From Brevundimonas sp. 357 (GTDB taxonomy: Bacteria > Pseudomonadota > Alphaproteobacteria > Caulobacterales > Caulobacteraceae), in contig NZ_RHWX01000002.1 in the NCBI RefSeq assembly GCF_003938605.1, forward strand, positions 267,596 through 331,595: DNA of 64,000 nucleotides, in the 5' to 3' direction. A program made the position numbers and the translations under genes. Positions 1 through 8,854 of this stretch are shown here, one piece after another (position 1 is the first letter of the stretch; each line of letters opens with the position of its first letter). The notes beneath the pieces are model-generated. The model had not been told where the DNA came from. It worked only from the letters and a program-made list of their open reading frames with translations, and did no database searches.

Positions 1-806
1 ACGCCTGGCCCGACGGCGTGGAGCCGGCTTTGCAGAACGTCCCTGTCGCCATCTCCCGCACGGAACCGCAGGTGCGGGGCCGGCCCGAGGTGCGCGAGAA
101 CGAGGCCTTGCACCTGGAGGCCATCCGGCGGGCGCGGTCGCTGATCTATATGGAAAATCAGTATTTCACCTCGCCCCTGCTGGCGGCGGCGCTGGCTGCG
201 CGGCTAGACGAGCCGGACGGGCCTGAGGTGGTGCTGGTCTCGACCGGCCGCAGCCCCAGCTGGTTTGACGGCCTGACCATGGATACGGCGCGGGCCGAGG
301 TTCTGTACCGGCTTGAACAGGCGGACCGGCATGATCGTTTCACCGCCTTCTATCCGGTGACGGACGAGGGCGAGCGGATCATCGTCCACGCCAAGATGAC
401 CATCGTCGACGACAAGCTGCTGAGGATCGGGTCCAGCAACCTGAACAATCGCTCGATGGGGCTGGATACGGAGTGCGACGTTTCGGTTGAGGCTGAGACG
501 GAAGAACAGCGCGAGGTGATCCAGCGTTTCCGCCGTCACTCTCTCGGCCATTTCATCGGCGTGTCCGGCGACGCCTTTGCTGAGGCTGAGACTTTGCTGG
601 GTTCAGTCGGTCAGGCGATCCAGACCTTCGGCCATGAGCGTATGAAGCCGCTGGGCGCGACTGAGCCGACGCGGGTCGAGCGAATGTTCGCCGAGTGGCA
701 GTTCGGCGATCCGGTATCGGCCACCGACGCCTGGCGGCCATGGAAGCGGCTGAACCGTTCGCATCGCACCCGACCCAGGTCAGAGGGCGGTCAGGCGCCG
801 GGTTGA
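1..806 (+). CDS. phospholipase D-family protein, C-terminal part (5' end outside window)
   Basis: The reading frame is open from the left edge, so the start and the first catalytic motif lie outside the window. What remains (about 268 codons) carries the second HKD motif near 382-414 (HAKMTIVDD), followed by the usual GSSNLNNRS segment, and a YMENQYFTS stretch seen between the two halves of bacterial PLD/cardiolipin-synthase-like enzymes. The family cleaves or transfers phosphodiester bonds of phospholipids using two HKD motifs. The 3' end overlaps the convergent EEP-family gene by 16 bp. Whether this is a phospholipase, a cardiolipin synthase or another PLD enzyme cannot be decided from this half. 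Confidence 0.88.
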   Translation, partial: AWPDGVEPALQNVPVAISRTEPQVRGRPEVRENEALHLEAIRRARSLIYMENQYFTSPLLAAALAARLDEPDGPEVVLVSTGRSPSWFDGLTMDTARAEVLYRLEQADRHDRFTAFYPVTDEGERIIVHAKMTIVDDKLLRIGSSNLNNRSMGLDTECDVSVEAETEEQREVIQRFRRHSLGHFIGVSGDAFAEAETLLGSVGQAIQTFGHERMKPLGATEPTRVERMFAEWQFGDPVSATDAWRPWKRLNRSHRTRPRSEGGQAPG

Positions 807-1546
807 CCCTTGGGTTGATCGATTTCGAAGTCGATGATCAGCGGCAGGTGGTCCGAAGCGGCTCGCGCCAGGGGCGATGACGGCGTGCGGGCGCCGGTCA
901 CGCGGATTTCGCGGCTGACGAAGCAGTGGTCGATGCGAATGGCCGGGAAGGTGGACGGAAAGGTCTTGATCGAGGGCTTCAGTCCCAGCCGCCGCTGGGC
1001 GTCGTCCAGCCGCCGGGTCAGGGCTTGGTAGGGGCGGGTGATGGAGGTGGCGTTGAAGTCGCCGGTCAGGATGGTCGGCCCGTCGCACATCGGATCACCC
1101 AGCCAGTCCCGGCCGATCAGGGCCGCGACCTGAAGCCGCTGCTCGCGTGGGACCAGGCCAAGGTGGGTGTTCATGATGTTGACGACCACGCCGTCGAAGT
1201 CGACCGCTGACCACAGGGCGCCGCGCGGCTCCAATCCCTTGAGGCCGGGCAAGGTGGGCAGGGCGGCGGCGCGCACCAGACGCTCGGGCCGGTGGGTCAG
1301 GATGGCGTCGCCGTAAAGCTCGGCCTCGACCTTCATGGCGGGATGGAACTGCACGCTCATGGCCAGGCGCTGGGCGATGGAGTCAGCCTGATCGACCCAG
1401 CCGGTGCGGGCGCGGCCGACGTCCAGCTCCTGCAGGCAGACGACATCCGGCTCATGCTCGGCGATGACGTCGGCGATGCGGTTCACGTCCAGCTTGCGGT
1501 CGACGCCGACGCAGCGATGGACGTTGTAGGTCAGAAGTCTCGGCAT
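791..1546 (-). CDS. endonuclease/exonuclease/phosphatase (EEP) family hydrolase
   Basis: A 251-residue protein with the EEP-fold motifs in order: LTYNVHRCVG at the N-terminus, a metal-binding QELD near residue 40, NTHLG, TGDFNATS and a C-terminal SDHLP. These supply the Mg-binding and catalytic Asn/Asp/His residues of DNase I-like phosphoesterases. No signal peptide is evident, so a cytoplasmic location is likely. It converges on the PLD-family gene with a 16-bp overlap; the two families often sit side by side, which suggests a shared role in phospholipid or phosphodiester metabolism, but that is inference. The substrate cannot be read from the sequence. Confidence 0.88.
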   Translation of the reverse strand: MPRLLTYNVHRCVGVDRKLDVNRIADVIAEHEPDVVCLQELDVGRARTGWVDQADSIAQRLAMSVQFHPAMKVEAELYGDAILTHRPERLVRAAALPTLPGLKGLEPRGALWSAVDFDGVVVNIMNTHLGLVPREQRLQVAALIGRDWLGDPMCDGPTILTGDFNATSITRPYQALTRRLDDAQRRLGLKPSIKTFPSTFPAIRIDHCFVSREIRVTGARTPSSPLARAASDHLPLIIDFEIDQPKGQPGA

Positions 1547-1628
1547 GAATTCCTTGCCTGCGATCGCAGCGACTGTCGCGCCTCAATGCGGCGGTCGCGA
1601 GGCCCCGATAGCGATCCTGATAGCCGGA

Positions 1629-2312
1629 CTAGATGACAACCAGCTTGTCGGGGATCTCGTTTTCATCAGCGGGCTTGGGCGGAAAGCGTTCCGTCAGAAC
1701 CTGACCGCACAGGGCGATGGCCTTTTCGAAGCCCTCGACCGGCTGGTCACGCCGTAGCGCGCCGGTCAGGGCGGCCACGGCGTCGGCCCAGACTTCGGGG
1801 CTGACGCAGGAGTGGATGCCCTCGTCGGCCACGACCTCGACCTGATGATCGGCCAGGGCGGCGAAGATTAGGACGCCGGTGCGCGCCTCGGTGACGTGCA
1901 GACCGTGCGCCAGGAACTGCTGCATGGCGGCGCGGCGAACGCGCGTGCGGCGCAGGGCGGCGGGTGTCAGAAGTCGCCGCACCACCGGGATCAGCGACAG
2001 CAGGAAGACGGCCACGAAGACGCCCGCCTGCACCAGGCCATAGGCCGTCAGGGCGCGCCCGATCTCGGCCGAGGCGGCGGGGGCGTGGGCGGCCTCCCAA
2101 CCGCCGCCGAAGGTCAGCCAGTCGCCGTTGAAGCCGAGCGGGATCAGGCCCAGCGGCAGCAACAGGGCCGCAGCGGCCGCCCAGCCCAGACTGACGTCGC
2201 GATAGGACGACACCTGCCGGGCCACGACGCAGAAGATCTCGCCGGAGGTGTTCGCCTCGGCCTGGGCGATGGCCTGAGCCACCCTTGCGTGGTCGTCGTT
2301 CGTGAACTGCAT
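1629..2312 (-). CDS. TPM-domain membrane protein
   Basis: A 227-residue protein with an N-terminal TPM-like segment ([19 protein letters not shown]), two hydrophobic stretches at about 45-65 and 92-112, and a C-terminal conserved part with [12 protein letters not shown] and VEVVADEGI, typical of the short TPM membrane proteins found beside lemA. The start at 2312 overlaps the stop of the upstream gene as TGATG and has a GGGGGG ribosome site six bases before it; an ATG two codons earlier is possible but sits on top of that site. It is the third gene of a lemA-TPM-TPM operon. Known function in the family is vague (membrane protein quality control has been proposed). Confidence 0.82.
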   Translation of the reverse strand: MQFTNDDHARVAQAIAQAEANTSGEIFCVVARQVSSYRDVSLGWAAAAALLLPLGLIPLGFNGDWLTFGGGWEAAHAPAASAEIGRALTAYGLVQAGVFVAVFLLSLIPVVRRLLTPAALRRTRVRRAAMQQFLAHGLHVTEARTGVLIFAALADHQVEVVADEGIHSCVSPEVWADAVAALTGALRRDQPVEGFEKAIALCGQVLTERFPPKPADENEIPDKLVVI

Positions 2313-3178
2313 CACCATCCCCCCGAGGCGCCGCCGCCGCCGAAGCCGCCGCCGCCTCCGCCGAAACCACCGCCTCCGAATCCGCCGCCGCCCCAGCCTC
2401 CACCGCCGCCCCAGCCGCCGCGATCATCGTCGTCGCGGTTGCGCAGAGCCTCGCTGGCGGCCCAGATCAGGATGGGCGACAGGCCATCGCCGCGCCCGCG
2501 CCGCTTGCGGCCGCCCGCCGCCGCGCCGATCATGCTGAAGAAGATGAAGGCGAACACCAGCAGGATGACGATGGCGGGCAGGACCGGCTTGGTCGTCGCG
2601 GTCGCTGCGCTCTTGGCCTCTTCGGCGCGCGCCTGGGCTTCGGCCGGGTCGGCGGTCAGCTGGGTGATGATGGAATCGGTCCCGGCGATGATGCCGGCGG
2701 CGTAGTCGCCCTGCCGGAAGGCCGGCAGGATGTCGTTGCGAATGATGAGCGAGGAATAGGCGTCGGTCAGCACGCCCTCCAGTCCATAGCCGACCTCGAT
2801 CCGCACCTTGCGCTCGTTCGGCGCGACGATCAGCAGGGCGCCGCCGTCGTTTTCCTTTTGCCCGATGCCCCAGTGACGACCCAGCTGATAGCCGAAGTCC
2901 TCGATCTCCTGATCCTGAAGCGAGGGCAGGGTGACGACGACCAACTGGTCGCCGGTCTGCTGTTCCAGCGTCGCCAGCTTGCCGGTCAGGGCCTGTTCCT
3001 GTTCGGGCGTCAACAGTTGGGCGTCATCGACCACGCGGCCGGTCAGAGCGGGAAACTTGATCTCGGCGGCCAGGCTGACGCCGGGCAGGGCGGCCAGCCA
3101 CAGGATGAGGCCCAGCAGCAGCGCGGGGAGCAGGCCCCGCGCCGCGCCTTCCCTCGGGGCGAGGGCGGAAGGGTTCAT
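2312..3178 (-). CDS. YgcG-type TPM-domain protein with Gly-rich tail
   Basis: A 288-residue protein: signal peptide or anchor around residues 17-37 (ending SLAAE), a TPM domain beginning [14 protein letters not shown] and including [31 protein letters not shown], a second membrane helix near 200-217, then a low-complexity tail of GGGFGGGG units. This is the layout of YgcG-like TPM proteins, which are membrane-anchored with an extracytoplasmic domain. It sits seven bases after lemA and overlaps the next TPM gene, so the three are one operon. The glycine tail makes the opposite strand look like a long proline-rich frame, which is a shadow. Function beyond envelope association is not known. Confidence 0.88.
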   Translation of the reverse strand: MNPSALAPREGAARGLLPALLLGLILWLAALPGVSLAAEIKFPALTGRVVDDAQLLTPEQEQALTGKLATLEQQTGDQLVVVTLPSLQDQEIEDFGYQLGRHWGIGQKENDGGALLIVAPNERKVRIEVGYGLEGVLTDAYSSLIIRNDILPAFRQGDYAAGIIAGTDSIITQLTADPAEAQARAEEAKSAATATTKPVLPAIVILLVFAFIFFSMIGAAAGGRKRRGRGDGLSPILIWAASEALRNRDDDDRGGWGGGGGWGGGGFGGGGFGGGGGGFGGGGASGGW

Positions 3179-3185
3179 TTCAGGC

Positions 3186-3878
3186 TTACTGCGCCGCCGG
3201 GGCGGGCGCGGCCGCGGGCGGCGTGGATCCCGGCGCGGCGCTGGGGGCGGGCGCGCCGCCGCCGGGCTGGGCGCCCAGGTCGAAGTTTACCGTTGGCGCG
3301 GATTGAGCCTCGGCCGTGGCGGTGAACAACTGCATGGGCTTGGAGCCCCCGTGCAGCGTCTTAGCCCAGATCACGCTGGGGAAGGTGCGCAGCGTCGTGT
3401 TGTAGTCGCGCACGGCCTCATTGTAGTCGCGGCGCGCCACGGAAATGCGGTTTTCGGTGCCTTCCAGCTGCGATTGCAGGGTCAGGAAGTTCTGGTTGGC
3501 CTGAAGCTGGGGGTAGGCTTCGACCGTCACCAGCAGCCGCGACAGGGCGCTGGAAAGCTCGCCTTGCGCTTGCTGATACTGCTGGAAGGCGGCGGCGTTA
3601 TCGAGGTTGGAGGCGTCGATGTTGACGCTGGTGGCCTTGGCGCGGGCCTCGATCACCTGGGTCAGGGTGGTGCGTTCCTGAATGGCCGCGCCCTGAACGG
3701 TGGCGACCAAGTTCGGCACCAGGTCGGCGCGGCGCTGATACTGGCTCTGGACGTCGGCCCAGGCGGCCTCGGCGCGCTCCTGCTTGGTCGGAATGGTGTT
3801 GTAGCCGCAGGCGCCCACGGCGGGGGCCAGGACGACGACAGCGGCGACGGCCGCGATGCGAGGCGAGAAACCAGCCAT
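3186..3878 (-). CDS. lemA: LemA family protein
   Basis: A 230-residue LemA protein. Residues 1-25 are hydrophobic and end in VGAC, a plausible lipobox, so it may be a lipoprotein. Then come the LemA signatures: AWADVQSQYQRRADLVPNLV, VEAYPQLQANQNFLTLQSQLEGTE, and NRISVARRDYNEAVRDYN. The start at 3878 is chosen over one nine codons upstream because AGGAG lies seven bases before it. The C-terminal 40 residues are Ala/Pro/Gly rich. It heads an operon with two TPM-domain genes, a common bacterial arrangement. The molecular role of LemA in Gram-negative bacteria is unclear. Confidence 0.93.
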   Translation of the reverse strand: MAGFSPRIAAVAAVVVLAPAVGACGYNTIPTKQERAEAAWADVQSQYQRRADLVPNLVATVQGAAIQERTTLTQVIEARAKATSVNIDASNLDNAAAFQQYQQAQGELSSALSRLLVTVEAYPQLQANQNFLTLQSQLEGTENRISVARRDYNEAVRDYNTTLRTFPSVIWAKTLHGGSKPMQLFTATAEAQSAPTVNFDLGAQPGGGAPAPSAAPGSTPPAAAPAPAAQ

Positions 3879-3983
3879 GAAGAAGCTCCTGCGGGCGGTC
3901 CTCATGACCGCTGATCGCTAAAGACTATCGGGCGCGAAAGGCTCCGCTTCAAGGCTGGATTTGATGCGGTCAATCATGGAATT

Positions 3984-4099
3984 CGTCATTCCCGGGCTTG
4001 TCCCGGGAATCCATAAACACGAAGGCTGACGTTCGCGCGCAGCAGGGCGGCCTGATACGTCGGCGTGTCTGGATCCCCGGGACAAGCCCGAGGATGACG
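3984..4099. repeat. intergenic inverted repeat pair with self-palindromic arms
   Basis: Two 30-bp arms (3984-4013 and 4070-4099) are inverted copies matching at about 27 positions, separated by 56 bp. Each arm also contains its own small dyad, CCCGGG-CTTGT-CCCGGG in the left arm. It lies between lemA and folD, after the 3' end of folD. Mobile palindromic repeats of this type are scattered through many alphaproteobacterial genomes; whether this belongs to such a family needs a genome-wide count. Confidence 0.75.
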
Positions 4100-4125
4100 G
4101 ATGAAGGTGCGGGGAACGGCCGCCG

Positions 4126-5049
4126 TCAGCCGTTCAGGTCTTCCGGCTCGACGCCCGCCGCGCGGCAGGCGGCGGTGTAGGTGTTGGCCAGCAGGCAGGC
4201 GATGGTCATGGGGCCGACGCCGCCGGGAACGGGGGTGATGCGACCGGCGGCCTCGACCGCCTCGTTGAAGTCCACGTCGCCGACCACGCGGGTCTTGCCT
4301 TCGGCGGCCTTGGCCGGATCGCGCGAGGGAACGCGGTTGATGCCCACGTCGATGACGGTCGCGCCCGGCTTGATCCAGTCGCCCTTGATCATCTCCGGGC
4401 GACCGACGGCGGCCACCAGGATGTCGGCCGTGCGGCACAGGGCGGGCAGGTCGCGGGTGCGCGAGTGGGCGATGGTGACGGTGCAGCTCTCGCCCAGCAG
4501 CAGTTGCGCCATCGGCTTGCCGACGATGTTGGAGCGGCCGACGATGACGGCGTTCAGGCCTGAAAGATCGCCCAGTTGATCTTTCAGCAGCATCAGGCTG
4601 CCCAGCGGGGTGCAGGGGATCATGCCCGGCAGGCCGACGGCCAGGCGTCCGGCGTTGACCACGTGGAAGCCGTCCACGTCCTTGTCCGGCGAGATGGCGT
4701 CCAGCACAGCGGCCGAATCGATGTGCTTGGGTAGCGGCAGTTGCACCAGAACGCCGTGGATGCCCGCGTCGGCGTTCAGCGCTGAGATCAGGGCCAGCAG
4801 CTCGGCTTGAGTCGTTTCAGCGGGCAGGCGGTGGGTGTCGGACCGCATCCCGGCCTTCAGCGTCGTCTCGCCCTTGTTGCGGACATAGAGCTGGCTGGCG
4901 GGGTCTTCGCCGACGATGACGACGGCCAGGCCGGGCTTGACGCCGTGGGCGGATTCCAGCCGTGCGGCGGCCGCTGCGACGCGCTCCACCAGGGTCTGGG
5001 AGAAGGCCTTGCCGTCGATCAGCGAGGCGCGGGCGGGTTCGACAGCCAT
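4126..5049 (-). CDS. folD: bifunctional methylenetetrahydrofolate dehydrogenase/cyclohydrolase
   Basis: A 307-residue FolD. It interconverts 5,10-methylene-, methenyl- and 10-formyl-tetrahydrofolate in the cytoplasm. Seen: the substrate-site stretch [10 protein letters not shown] with the catalytic Lys, [19 protein letters not shown], the NADP-binding GRSNIVGKP, and the C-terminal [10 protein letters not shown] signature. Length is normal for the family. The start at 5049 has GGAG six bases upstream; an ATG four codons earlier lacks a ribosome site. It is transcribed away from the PPC-repeat gene at 5143, so the 93 bp between them must hold both promoters. Confidence 0.96.
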   Translation of the reverse strand: MAVEPARASLIDGKAFSQTLVERVAAAAARLESAHGVKPGLAVVIVGEDPASQLYVRNKGETTLKAGMRSDTHRLPAETTQAELLALISALNADAGIHGVLVQLPLPKHIDSAAVLDAISPDKDVDGFHVVNAGRLAVGLPGMIPCTPLGSLMLLKDQLGDLSGLNAVIVGRSNIVGKPMAQLLLGESCTVTIAHSRTRDLPALCRTADILVAAVGRPEMIKGDWIKPGATVIDVGINRVPSRDPAKAAEGKTRVVGDVDFNEAVEAAGRITPVPGGVGPMTIACLLANTYTAACRAAGVEPEDLNG

Positions 5050-5142
5050 AATTGGCTCCATCTGCCGGGAACTGGAAAGCGTTGCCGCGATTTACAGGCG
5101 CTGCGGTTCGGCGTCTATGATGACGCCAGCAAAGAGGTTTTT

Positions 5143-6957
5143 ATGCGTTATTCCCTGCTCGCGGCGGTCAGTGCTGTCGCTCTTCTGTCCACCGGCGCCG
5201 CCTTGGCCCAATCGGCGACCGACGCCAGGCTGGGGGATGACGTCCGCGGTCGGCTGGAAGACGGCGATGCTCGCACGCGCGGCAGCGACGGCTATCGCTA
5301 TGACGACTACCGCGTGAACCTGCGCGCCGGTCAGCGGCTGGAAGCCGAGATGACGTCGGACGATTTCGACACCTATCTGGAAGTTTACGCCGAAGGCTCC
5401 CTGCGGGAGTCGCTGGCCAGCGACGACGACAGCGCGGGCGACCTGAACGCGCGCCTTCGGTTCACAGCGCCCGAGGCCGGGATATACATCGTGCGCGCCC
5501 GCACCTTCTCCGGCATCGAGACCGGCGACTATCAGCTGTCGCTGAAGGAGCGCGCCGCGCCGCGGATGCCGCGGCCGGGCCGCATCGCCATCGGCCGCGA
5601 TGAGACGGGCAGCCTGGGATCCAGCAGCGCCGAGGATGACGACGGCAAGCGTTACGACGCCTACGCCTTCCGCGCATCGGCGGGCGAACGGGTGAAGATC
5701 GACCTGGAGTCCGAGGACTTTGACAGCTTCCTGCGTGTCGGCCGCATCGTGAACGGCGCCTTCTTGCAGATGGCCGAGAACGACGACGGCGGCTCCAGCC
5801 TGAACGCGCGCCTCGTGTTCACGGCGCCGCAGGCGGGGGAATATCTGATCCGCGCCACCTCCTATAACGGCTCGGCCGAGGGCGACTACCGCCTGTCGAT
5901 GGAGCAGGGGCCGCCTGCGCCGACGGCGACGTCGGTGACGGTCGGCGAGGAGACGCGGGGCCGTCTGACCTCGGACAGCGTGACCAGCGATTCCGGCGCT
6001 CCGACGGACCTGTATCGCTTCAGCGGCCGCGCTGGGCAGCGTGTGGCGATCACCATGAAGGCGGATGGCTTCGACACCTATCTTGAGTTGTTCGACGCCA
6101 ACCACAACAGCCTGGCGACTGACGACGACAGCGCCGGCGATCTGAACGCTCGCCTGACCCACACCCTGACCGAGGACGGCGACTACCTGATCGAGGCGCG
6201 CGCCTTCTCCAGCGGCGAGGGCCCCTACACGCTGAACATCGAAGAGATCGCGCCGCCGCCGCCGCCTTCGGCCATCGCCTTCGGCCAGACGGTCGAGGGC
6301 GAACTGACCAACAGCGACGCCACCGATGATGACGGACGTCTGTATGACGCCTTCGTCTTCAGCGGAACCGAGGGGCAGCGCATTCAGGCCGTCATGCGGT
6401 CGGGCGATTTCGACGCCTATCTGCAGCTGAGCGAAAACGGCGAGGAGTTCAGCGAGATCGCCAGCGACGACGACGGTCTGGGTCAGGGAACGGACGCGCG
6501 CCTGATCTTCACCGTGCCGGAAACCGGCGAGTATGTGCTGCGTGCACGGTCATGGTCGCGCGACGCCAAGGGCCTTTATGCGCTGGAGCTGCAGGATCTG
6601 GGCGACGAACCTTCGCCGGGCAGCCTGCTGATCGGCTCGACGGTGCGCGGACGGTTGAGCGAACGGGCCAGCCTCACCGACGACGGCGTCTACTACGACG
6701 CCTATCACTTCAAGGCCAAGGCGGACGAGAAGCTGCGCTTCACCCTGATCGCCAGCAGCTTCGACGCTGTGGTCGAGGTCGGCGAGGAGAAGGACGGCGA
6801 CTACTTCAAGCTGGAGGAGGACGACGACAGCCTTTCGGACACCCACGCCCGCCTGAACTGGACGGCCCCGCGCGACGGTTCCTATGTGCTGCGCGCCCGT
6901 AGCTTCGGCTCCAACTCGACCGGCGACTATGTGCTGATCACGGAGCGGCAGCCCTGA
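5143..6957 (+). CDS. secreted protein with five PPC (pre-peptidase C-terminal) repeats
   Basis: A 604-residue protein with a signal peptide (residues 1-22, ending ALAQS) and five tandem PPC-type beta-sandwich repeats of about 110-120 residues. Each repeat begins with a (L/I/V/F)G-x-x-x-x-G-x-L strand, has a DFDTYLEVY-like strand, a Ca-binding-looking ASDDDSAGDLNARL turn, and ends EYIVRARSF-GDYxLSL. PPC domains normally sit C-terminal to secreted peptidases; here no peptidase is present, so the protein is made of PPC units only. The start at 5143 (AGAGG eight bases upstream) is chosen because the signal peptide begins there, although the frame is open further upstream. Its stop overlaps the next gene. 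Confidence 0.9.
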   Translation: MRYSLLAAVSAVALLSTGAALAQSATDARLGDDVRGRLEDGDARTRGSDGYRYDDYRVNLRAGQRLEAEMTSDDFDTYLEVYAEGSLRESLASDDDSAGDLNARLRFTAPEAGIYIVRARTFSGIETGDYQLSLKERAAPRMPRPGRIAIGRDETGSLGSSSAEDDDGKRYDAYAFRASAGERVKIDLESEDFDSFLRVGRIVNGAFLQMAENDDGGSSLNARLVFTAPQAGEYLIRATSYNGSAEGDYRLSMEQGPPAPTATSVTVGEETRGRLTSDSVTSDSGAPTDLYRFSGRAGQRVAITMKADGFDTYLELFDANHNSLATDDDSAGDLNARLTHTLTEDGDYLIEARAFSSGEGPYTLNIEEIAPPPPPSAIAFGQTVEGELTNSDATDDDGRLYDAFVFSGTEGQRIQAVMRSGDFDAYLQLSENGEEFSEIASDDDGLGQGTDARLIFTVPETGEYVLRARSWSRDAKGLYALELQDLGDEPSPGSLLIGSTVRGRLSERASLTDDGVYYDAYHFKAKADEKLRFTLIASSFDAVVEVGEEKDGDYFKLEEDDDSLSDTHARLNWTAPRDGSYVLRARSFGSNSTGDYVLITERQP

Positions 6958-8006
6958 GCGAACCTGACGACGCCGCCGCCTCGGCCCTGATCCTGGGCCG
7001 GAAAGACCAGCACCTGGATGTGGTGCTGGCCTGCGGCGGGCGTCACGCCCTGTCGGCGGGGTTCGACGACTGGCGGTTCGTGCACGAGGCGCTGCCGGAC
7101 CTGGACCATGCGCGAATCGATCTGGGCGTCGACTTCCTGGGACGGCGGCTTAAGGCGCCGTTTCTGATCAGCGCCATGACCGGAGGCCCGGCGCGCGCCG
7201 AGGCGATCAACGCCCGCCTGGCCGAAGCGGCTCAGCACTTGGGCATCGCCCTGGCGGTCGGCTCGCAGCGCGCGGCGCTGGAAGGCGGCGCGGCGGGCGG
7301 GCTGGACTTCTCGCTGCGGCTGAAGGCCCCGGATACGCCGATCCTGGCCAATATCGGCGCAGCCCAGCTGACGCGCGGCTTCGGCCGGGACGAGGCGCGC
7401 CGGGCGCTGGACATGATCGGCGCTGACGCTCTGGTCGTTCACCTGAATCCGCTTCAGGAGGCCTGCCAGCCTGAGGGAGATCGCGATTGGTGGGGCGTGG
7501 GCGCGGCGCTTCAGGCGCTGATCCGCGACCTGGACGCGCCGGTCATCGTCAAGGAGACGGGGGCCGGGATTTCCGCTGTCACCGCGCAGCGCCTGATCGC
7601 CATGGGCGCGGTTGGCGTCGATGTGGCCGGAGCGGGCGGCGCCAACTGGGGCTTGATCGAGGGCGAACGCGCGACCGATCCGGCGGACAAGGCGCACGCC
7701 CTGGCCTTCGCCGACTGGGGCATACCGACTGCGCGCGCCCTGGCCGAAACGCGCAACGCCTTGCCGGACGCCCTGCTGATCGGATCGGGCGGCGTGCGCG
7801 ACGGCGTGGATGGGGCCAAGGCGATCCGTCTGGGCGCCGACGTCGTCGGCATGGCTTCGGGCGTCATCCAGGCGGCGACCGTCTCGACCGATGCGGTCAT
7901 CGAACAGTTCCAGCTCGCCATTCGGCAACTTCGAACTGTCTGTTTTTGCGTAAACGCTTCAAATTTAGCGGCGTTGAAACGAGTTCCATTGCTTCCTGTC
8001 AAATAA
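6954..8006 (+). CDS. fni: type 2 isopentenyl-diphosphate delta-isomerase
   Basis: An FMN/NADPH-dependent isomerase interconverting isopentenyl and dimethylallyl diphosphate. Motifs: RKDQHLDVVL at the N-terminus, SAMTGG, AVGSQRAAL, HLNPLQEACQPEGD, VKETGAGIS and GSGGVRDG. The first ATG or GTG in frame is at 7020, but starting there would remove the conserved RKxxH substrate/flavin motif. The best start is a CTG at 6954 that overlaps the stop of the PPC-repeat gene as CTGA and has GGAG eight bases upstream (6942-6945). That gives 350 residues, normal for the family. It is probably translationally coupled to the gene before it. Function is secure; the start codon is inference. Confidence 0.93.
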   Translation: MSEPDDAAASALILGRKDQHLDVVLACGGRHALSAGFDDWRFVHEALPDLDHARIDLGVDFLGRRLKAPFLISAMTGGPARAEAINARLAEAAQHLGIALAVGSQRAALEGGAAGGLDFSLRLKAPDTPILANIGAAQLTRGFGRDEARRALDMIGADALVVHLNPLQEACQPEGDRDWWGVGAALQALIRDLDAPVIVKETGAGISAVTAQRLIAMGAVGVDVAGAGGANWGLIEGERATDPADKAHALAFADWGIPTARALAETRNALPDALLIGSGGVRDGVDGAKAIRLGADVVGMASGVIQAATVSTDAVIEQFQLAIRQLRTVCFCVNASNLAALKRVPLLPVK

Positions 8007-8057
8007 GCTGGGCATTTTCGCCCCCTGCGTTTTTGCGTCGCACCCAAGGAGATTCCC

Positions 8058-8819
8058 ATGCGCGCCCTGTTGATGACGTCGGTCCTGACGTCCTCCCTGA
8101 TTCTGGCCGGCGCCGCCGCGGCCCAGAGCTCCATCCGGCCTGGGCAGACCGTGACCGGCAATTTCAGCAGCAAGGACGCCCGTATGGACGACGGGTCGCA
8201 CTACCGCTGCTATGTGGTGCAGACCCAGGCGGGTCAGGCCTACACGGTGACGATGCAGTCTGAGGACTTTGACACCTTCCTGATGGCGGGCGCCGGCACG
8301 GATTGCGACGAGACCTCGGTGACGAACGACGACGGCCCTGACATGGGCACGGACTCGCAACTGCGTTTTGTCTCCAACGGCGGAAACTGGATCATCCGCG
8401 CCAACACCCTGAGCGAAGGGCAGACCGGCTCCTTCCGCCTCAGCGTCTCGGAAGGCCAGCGCCTGCGCCCGACCACTCAGATCGTGCCGATTTCGGTCGG
8501 TGAAAGCCGTCAGGGTCGTCTGGAGGCCAGCGATCGTCAGGCCGACGACGGCTCCTTCTACGACTGCTACGTGCTGAACGTCAGCCGCGGGGGCAATGTC
8601 TCGGTTCGCATGGATTCGGCGCAGTTCGACGCCTACCTCTCGCTGCACGAAGGGCCGCAGTGCGACGGCGACAGCCTGGCCTCCGACGACGACAGCGGCG
8701 GCGGCACCAGCGCCATGGTCACTCAGGATCTGCGCCCCGGCTCCTATTCCTTCCGCGCCAACAGCCTCAGCTCGGCGCAGGAAGGCGACTACACCGTCTC
8801 TGTCACGACGATGCGCTGA
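8058..8819 (+). CDS. secreted protein with two PPC repeats
   Basis: A 253-residue protein with a signal peptide (residues 1-22, ending AAAQS) and two PPC-type repeats, roughly 26-133 and 141-252. The repeats share the SEDFDTFL / SAQFDAYL strand, the NDDGPDMGTDSQL / SDDDSGGGTSAM turn and the closing G-x-Y-x-x-S strand with the five-repeat protein upstream. Unlike that protein each repeat has paired cysteines (HYRCYV with GTDCDE; FYDCYV with PQCDGD), suggesting one disulfide per domain. AAGGAG precedes the ATG by eight bases. It follows fni by 51 bp and ends at a strong terminator. Ligand or partner unknown. Confidence 0.88.
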   Translation: MRALLMTSVLTSSLILAGAAAAQSSIRPGQTVTGNFSSKDARMDDGSHYRCYVVQTQAGQAYTVTMQSEDFDTFLMAGAGTDCDETSVTNDDGPDMGTDSQLRFVSNGGNWIIRANTLSEGQTGSFRLSVSEGQRLRPTTQIVPISVGESRQGRLEASDRQADDGSFYDCYVLNVSRGGNVSVRMDSAQFDAYLSLHEGPQCDGDSLASDDDSGGGTSAMVTQDLRPGSYSFRANSLSSAQEGDYTVSVTTMR

Positions 8820-8824
8820 CAAGG

Positions 8825-8854
8825 AAAAGGCCCCGGTTTCGCCGGGGCCTTTTT
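8825..8854 (+). terminator. intrinsic terminator
   Basis: AAAAGGCCCCGG and CCGGGGCCTTTTT form a 12-bp stem with a TTTCG loop and a T run, five bases after the stop of the two-repeat PPC gene. The A-rich 5' side means it could also stop transcription from the convergent gene at 8854-9336. Confidence 0.92.

Noticed and set aside
2320..2420. Short GGC/GCC-type repeats that look like a satellite.
   Set aside because: They are codons of the glycine-rich tail of the YgcG-type protein.
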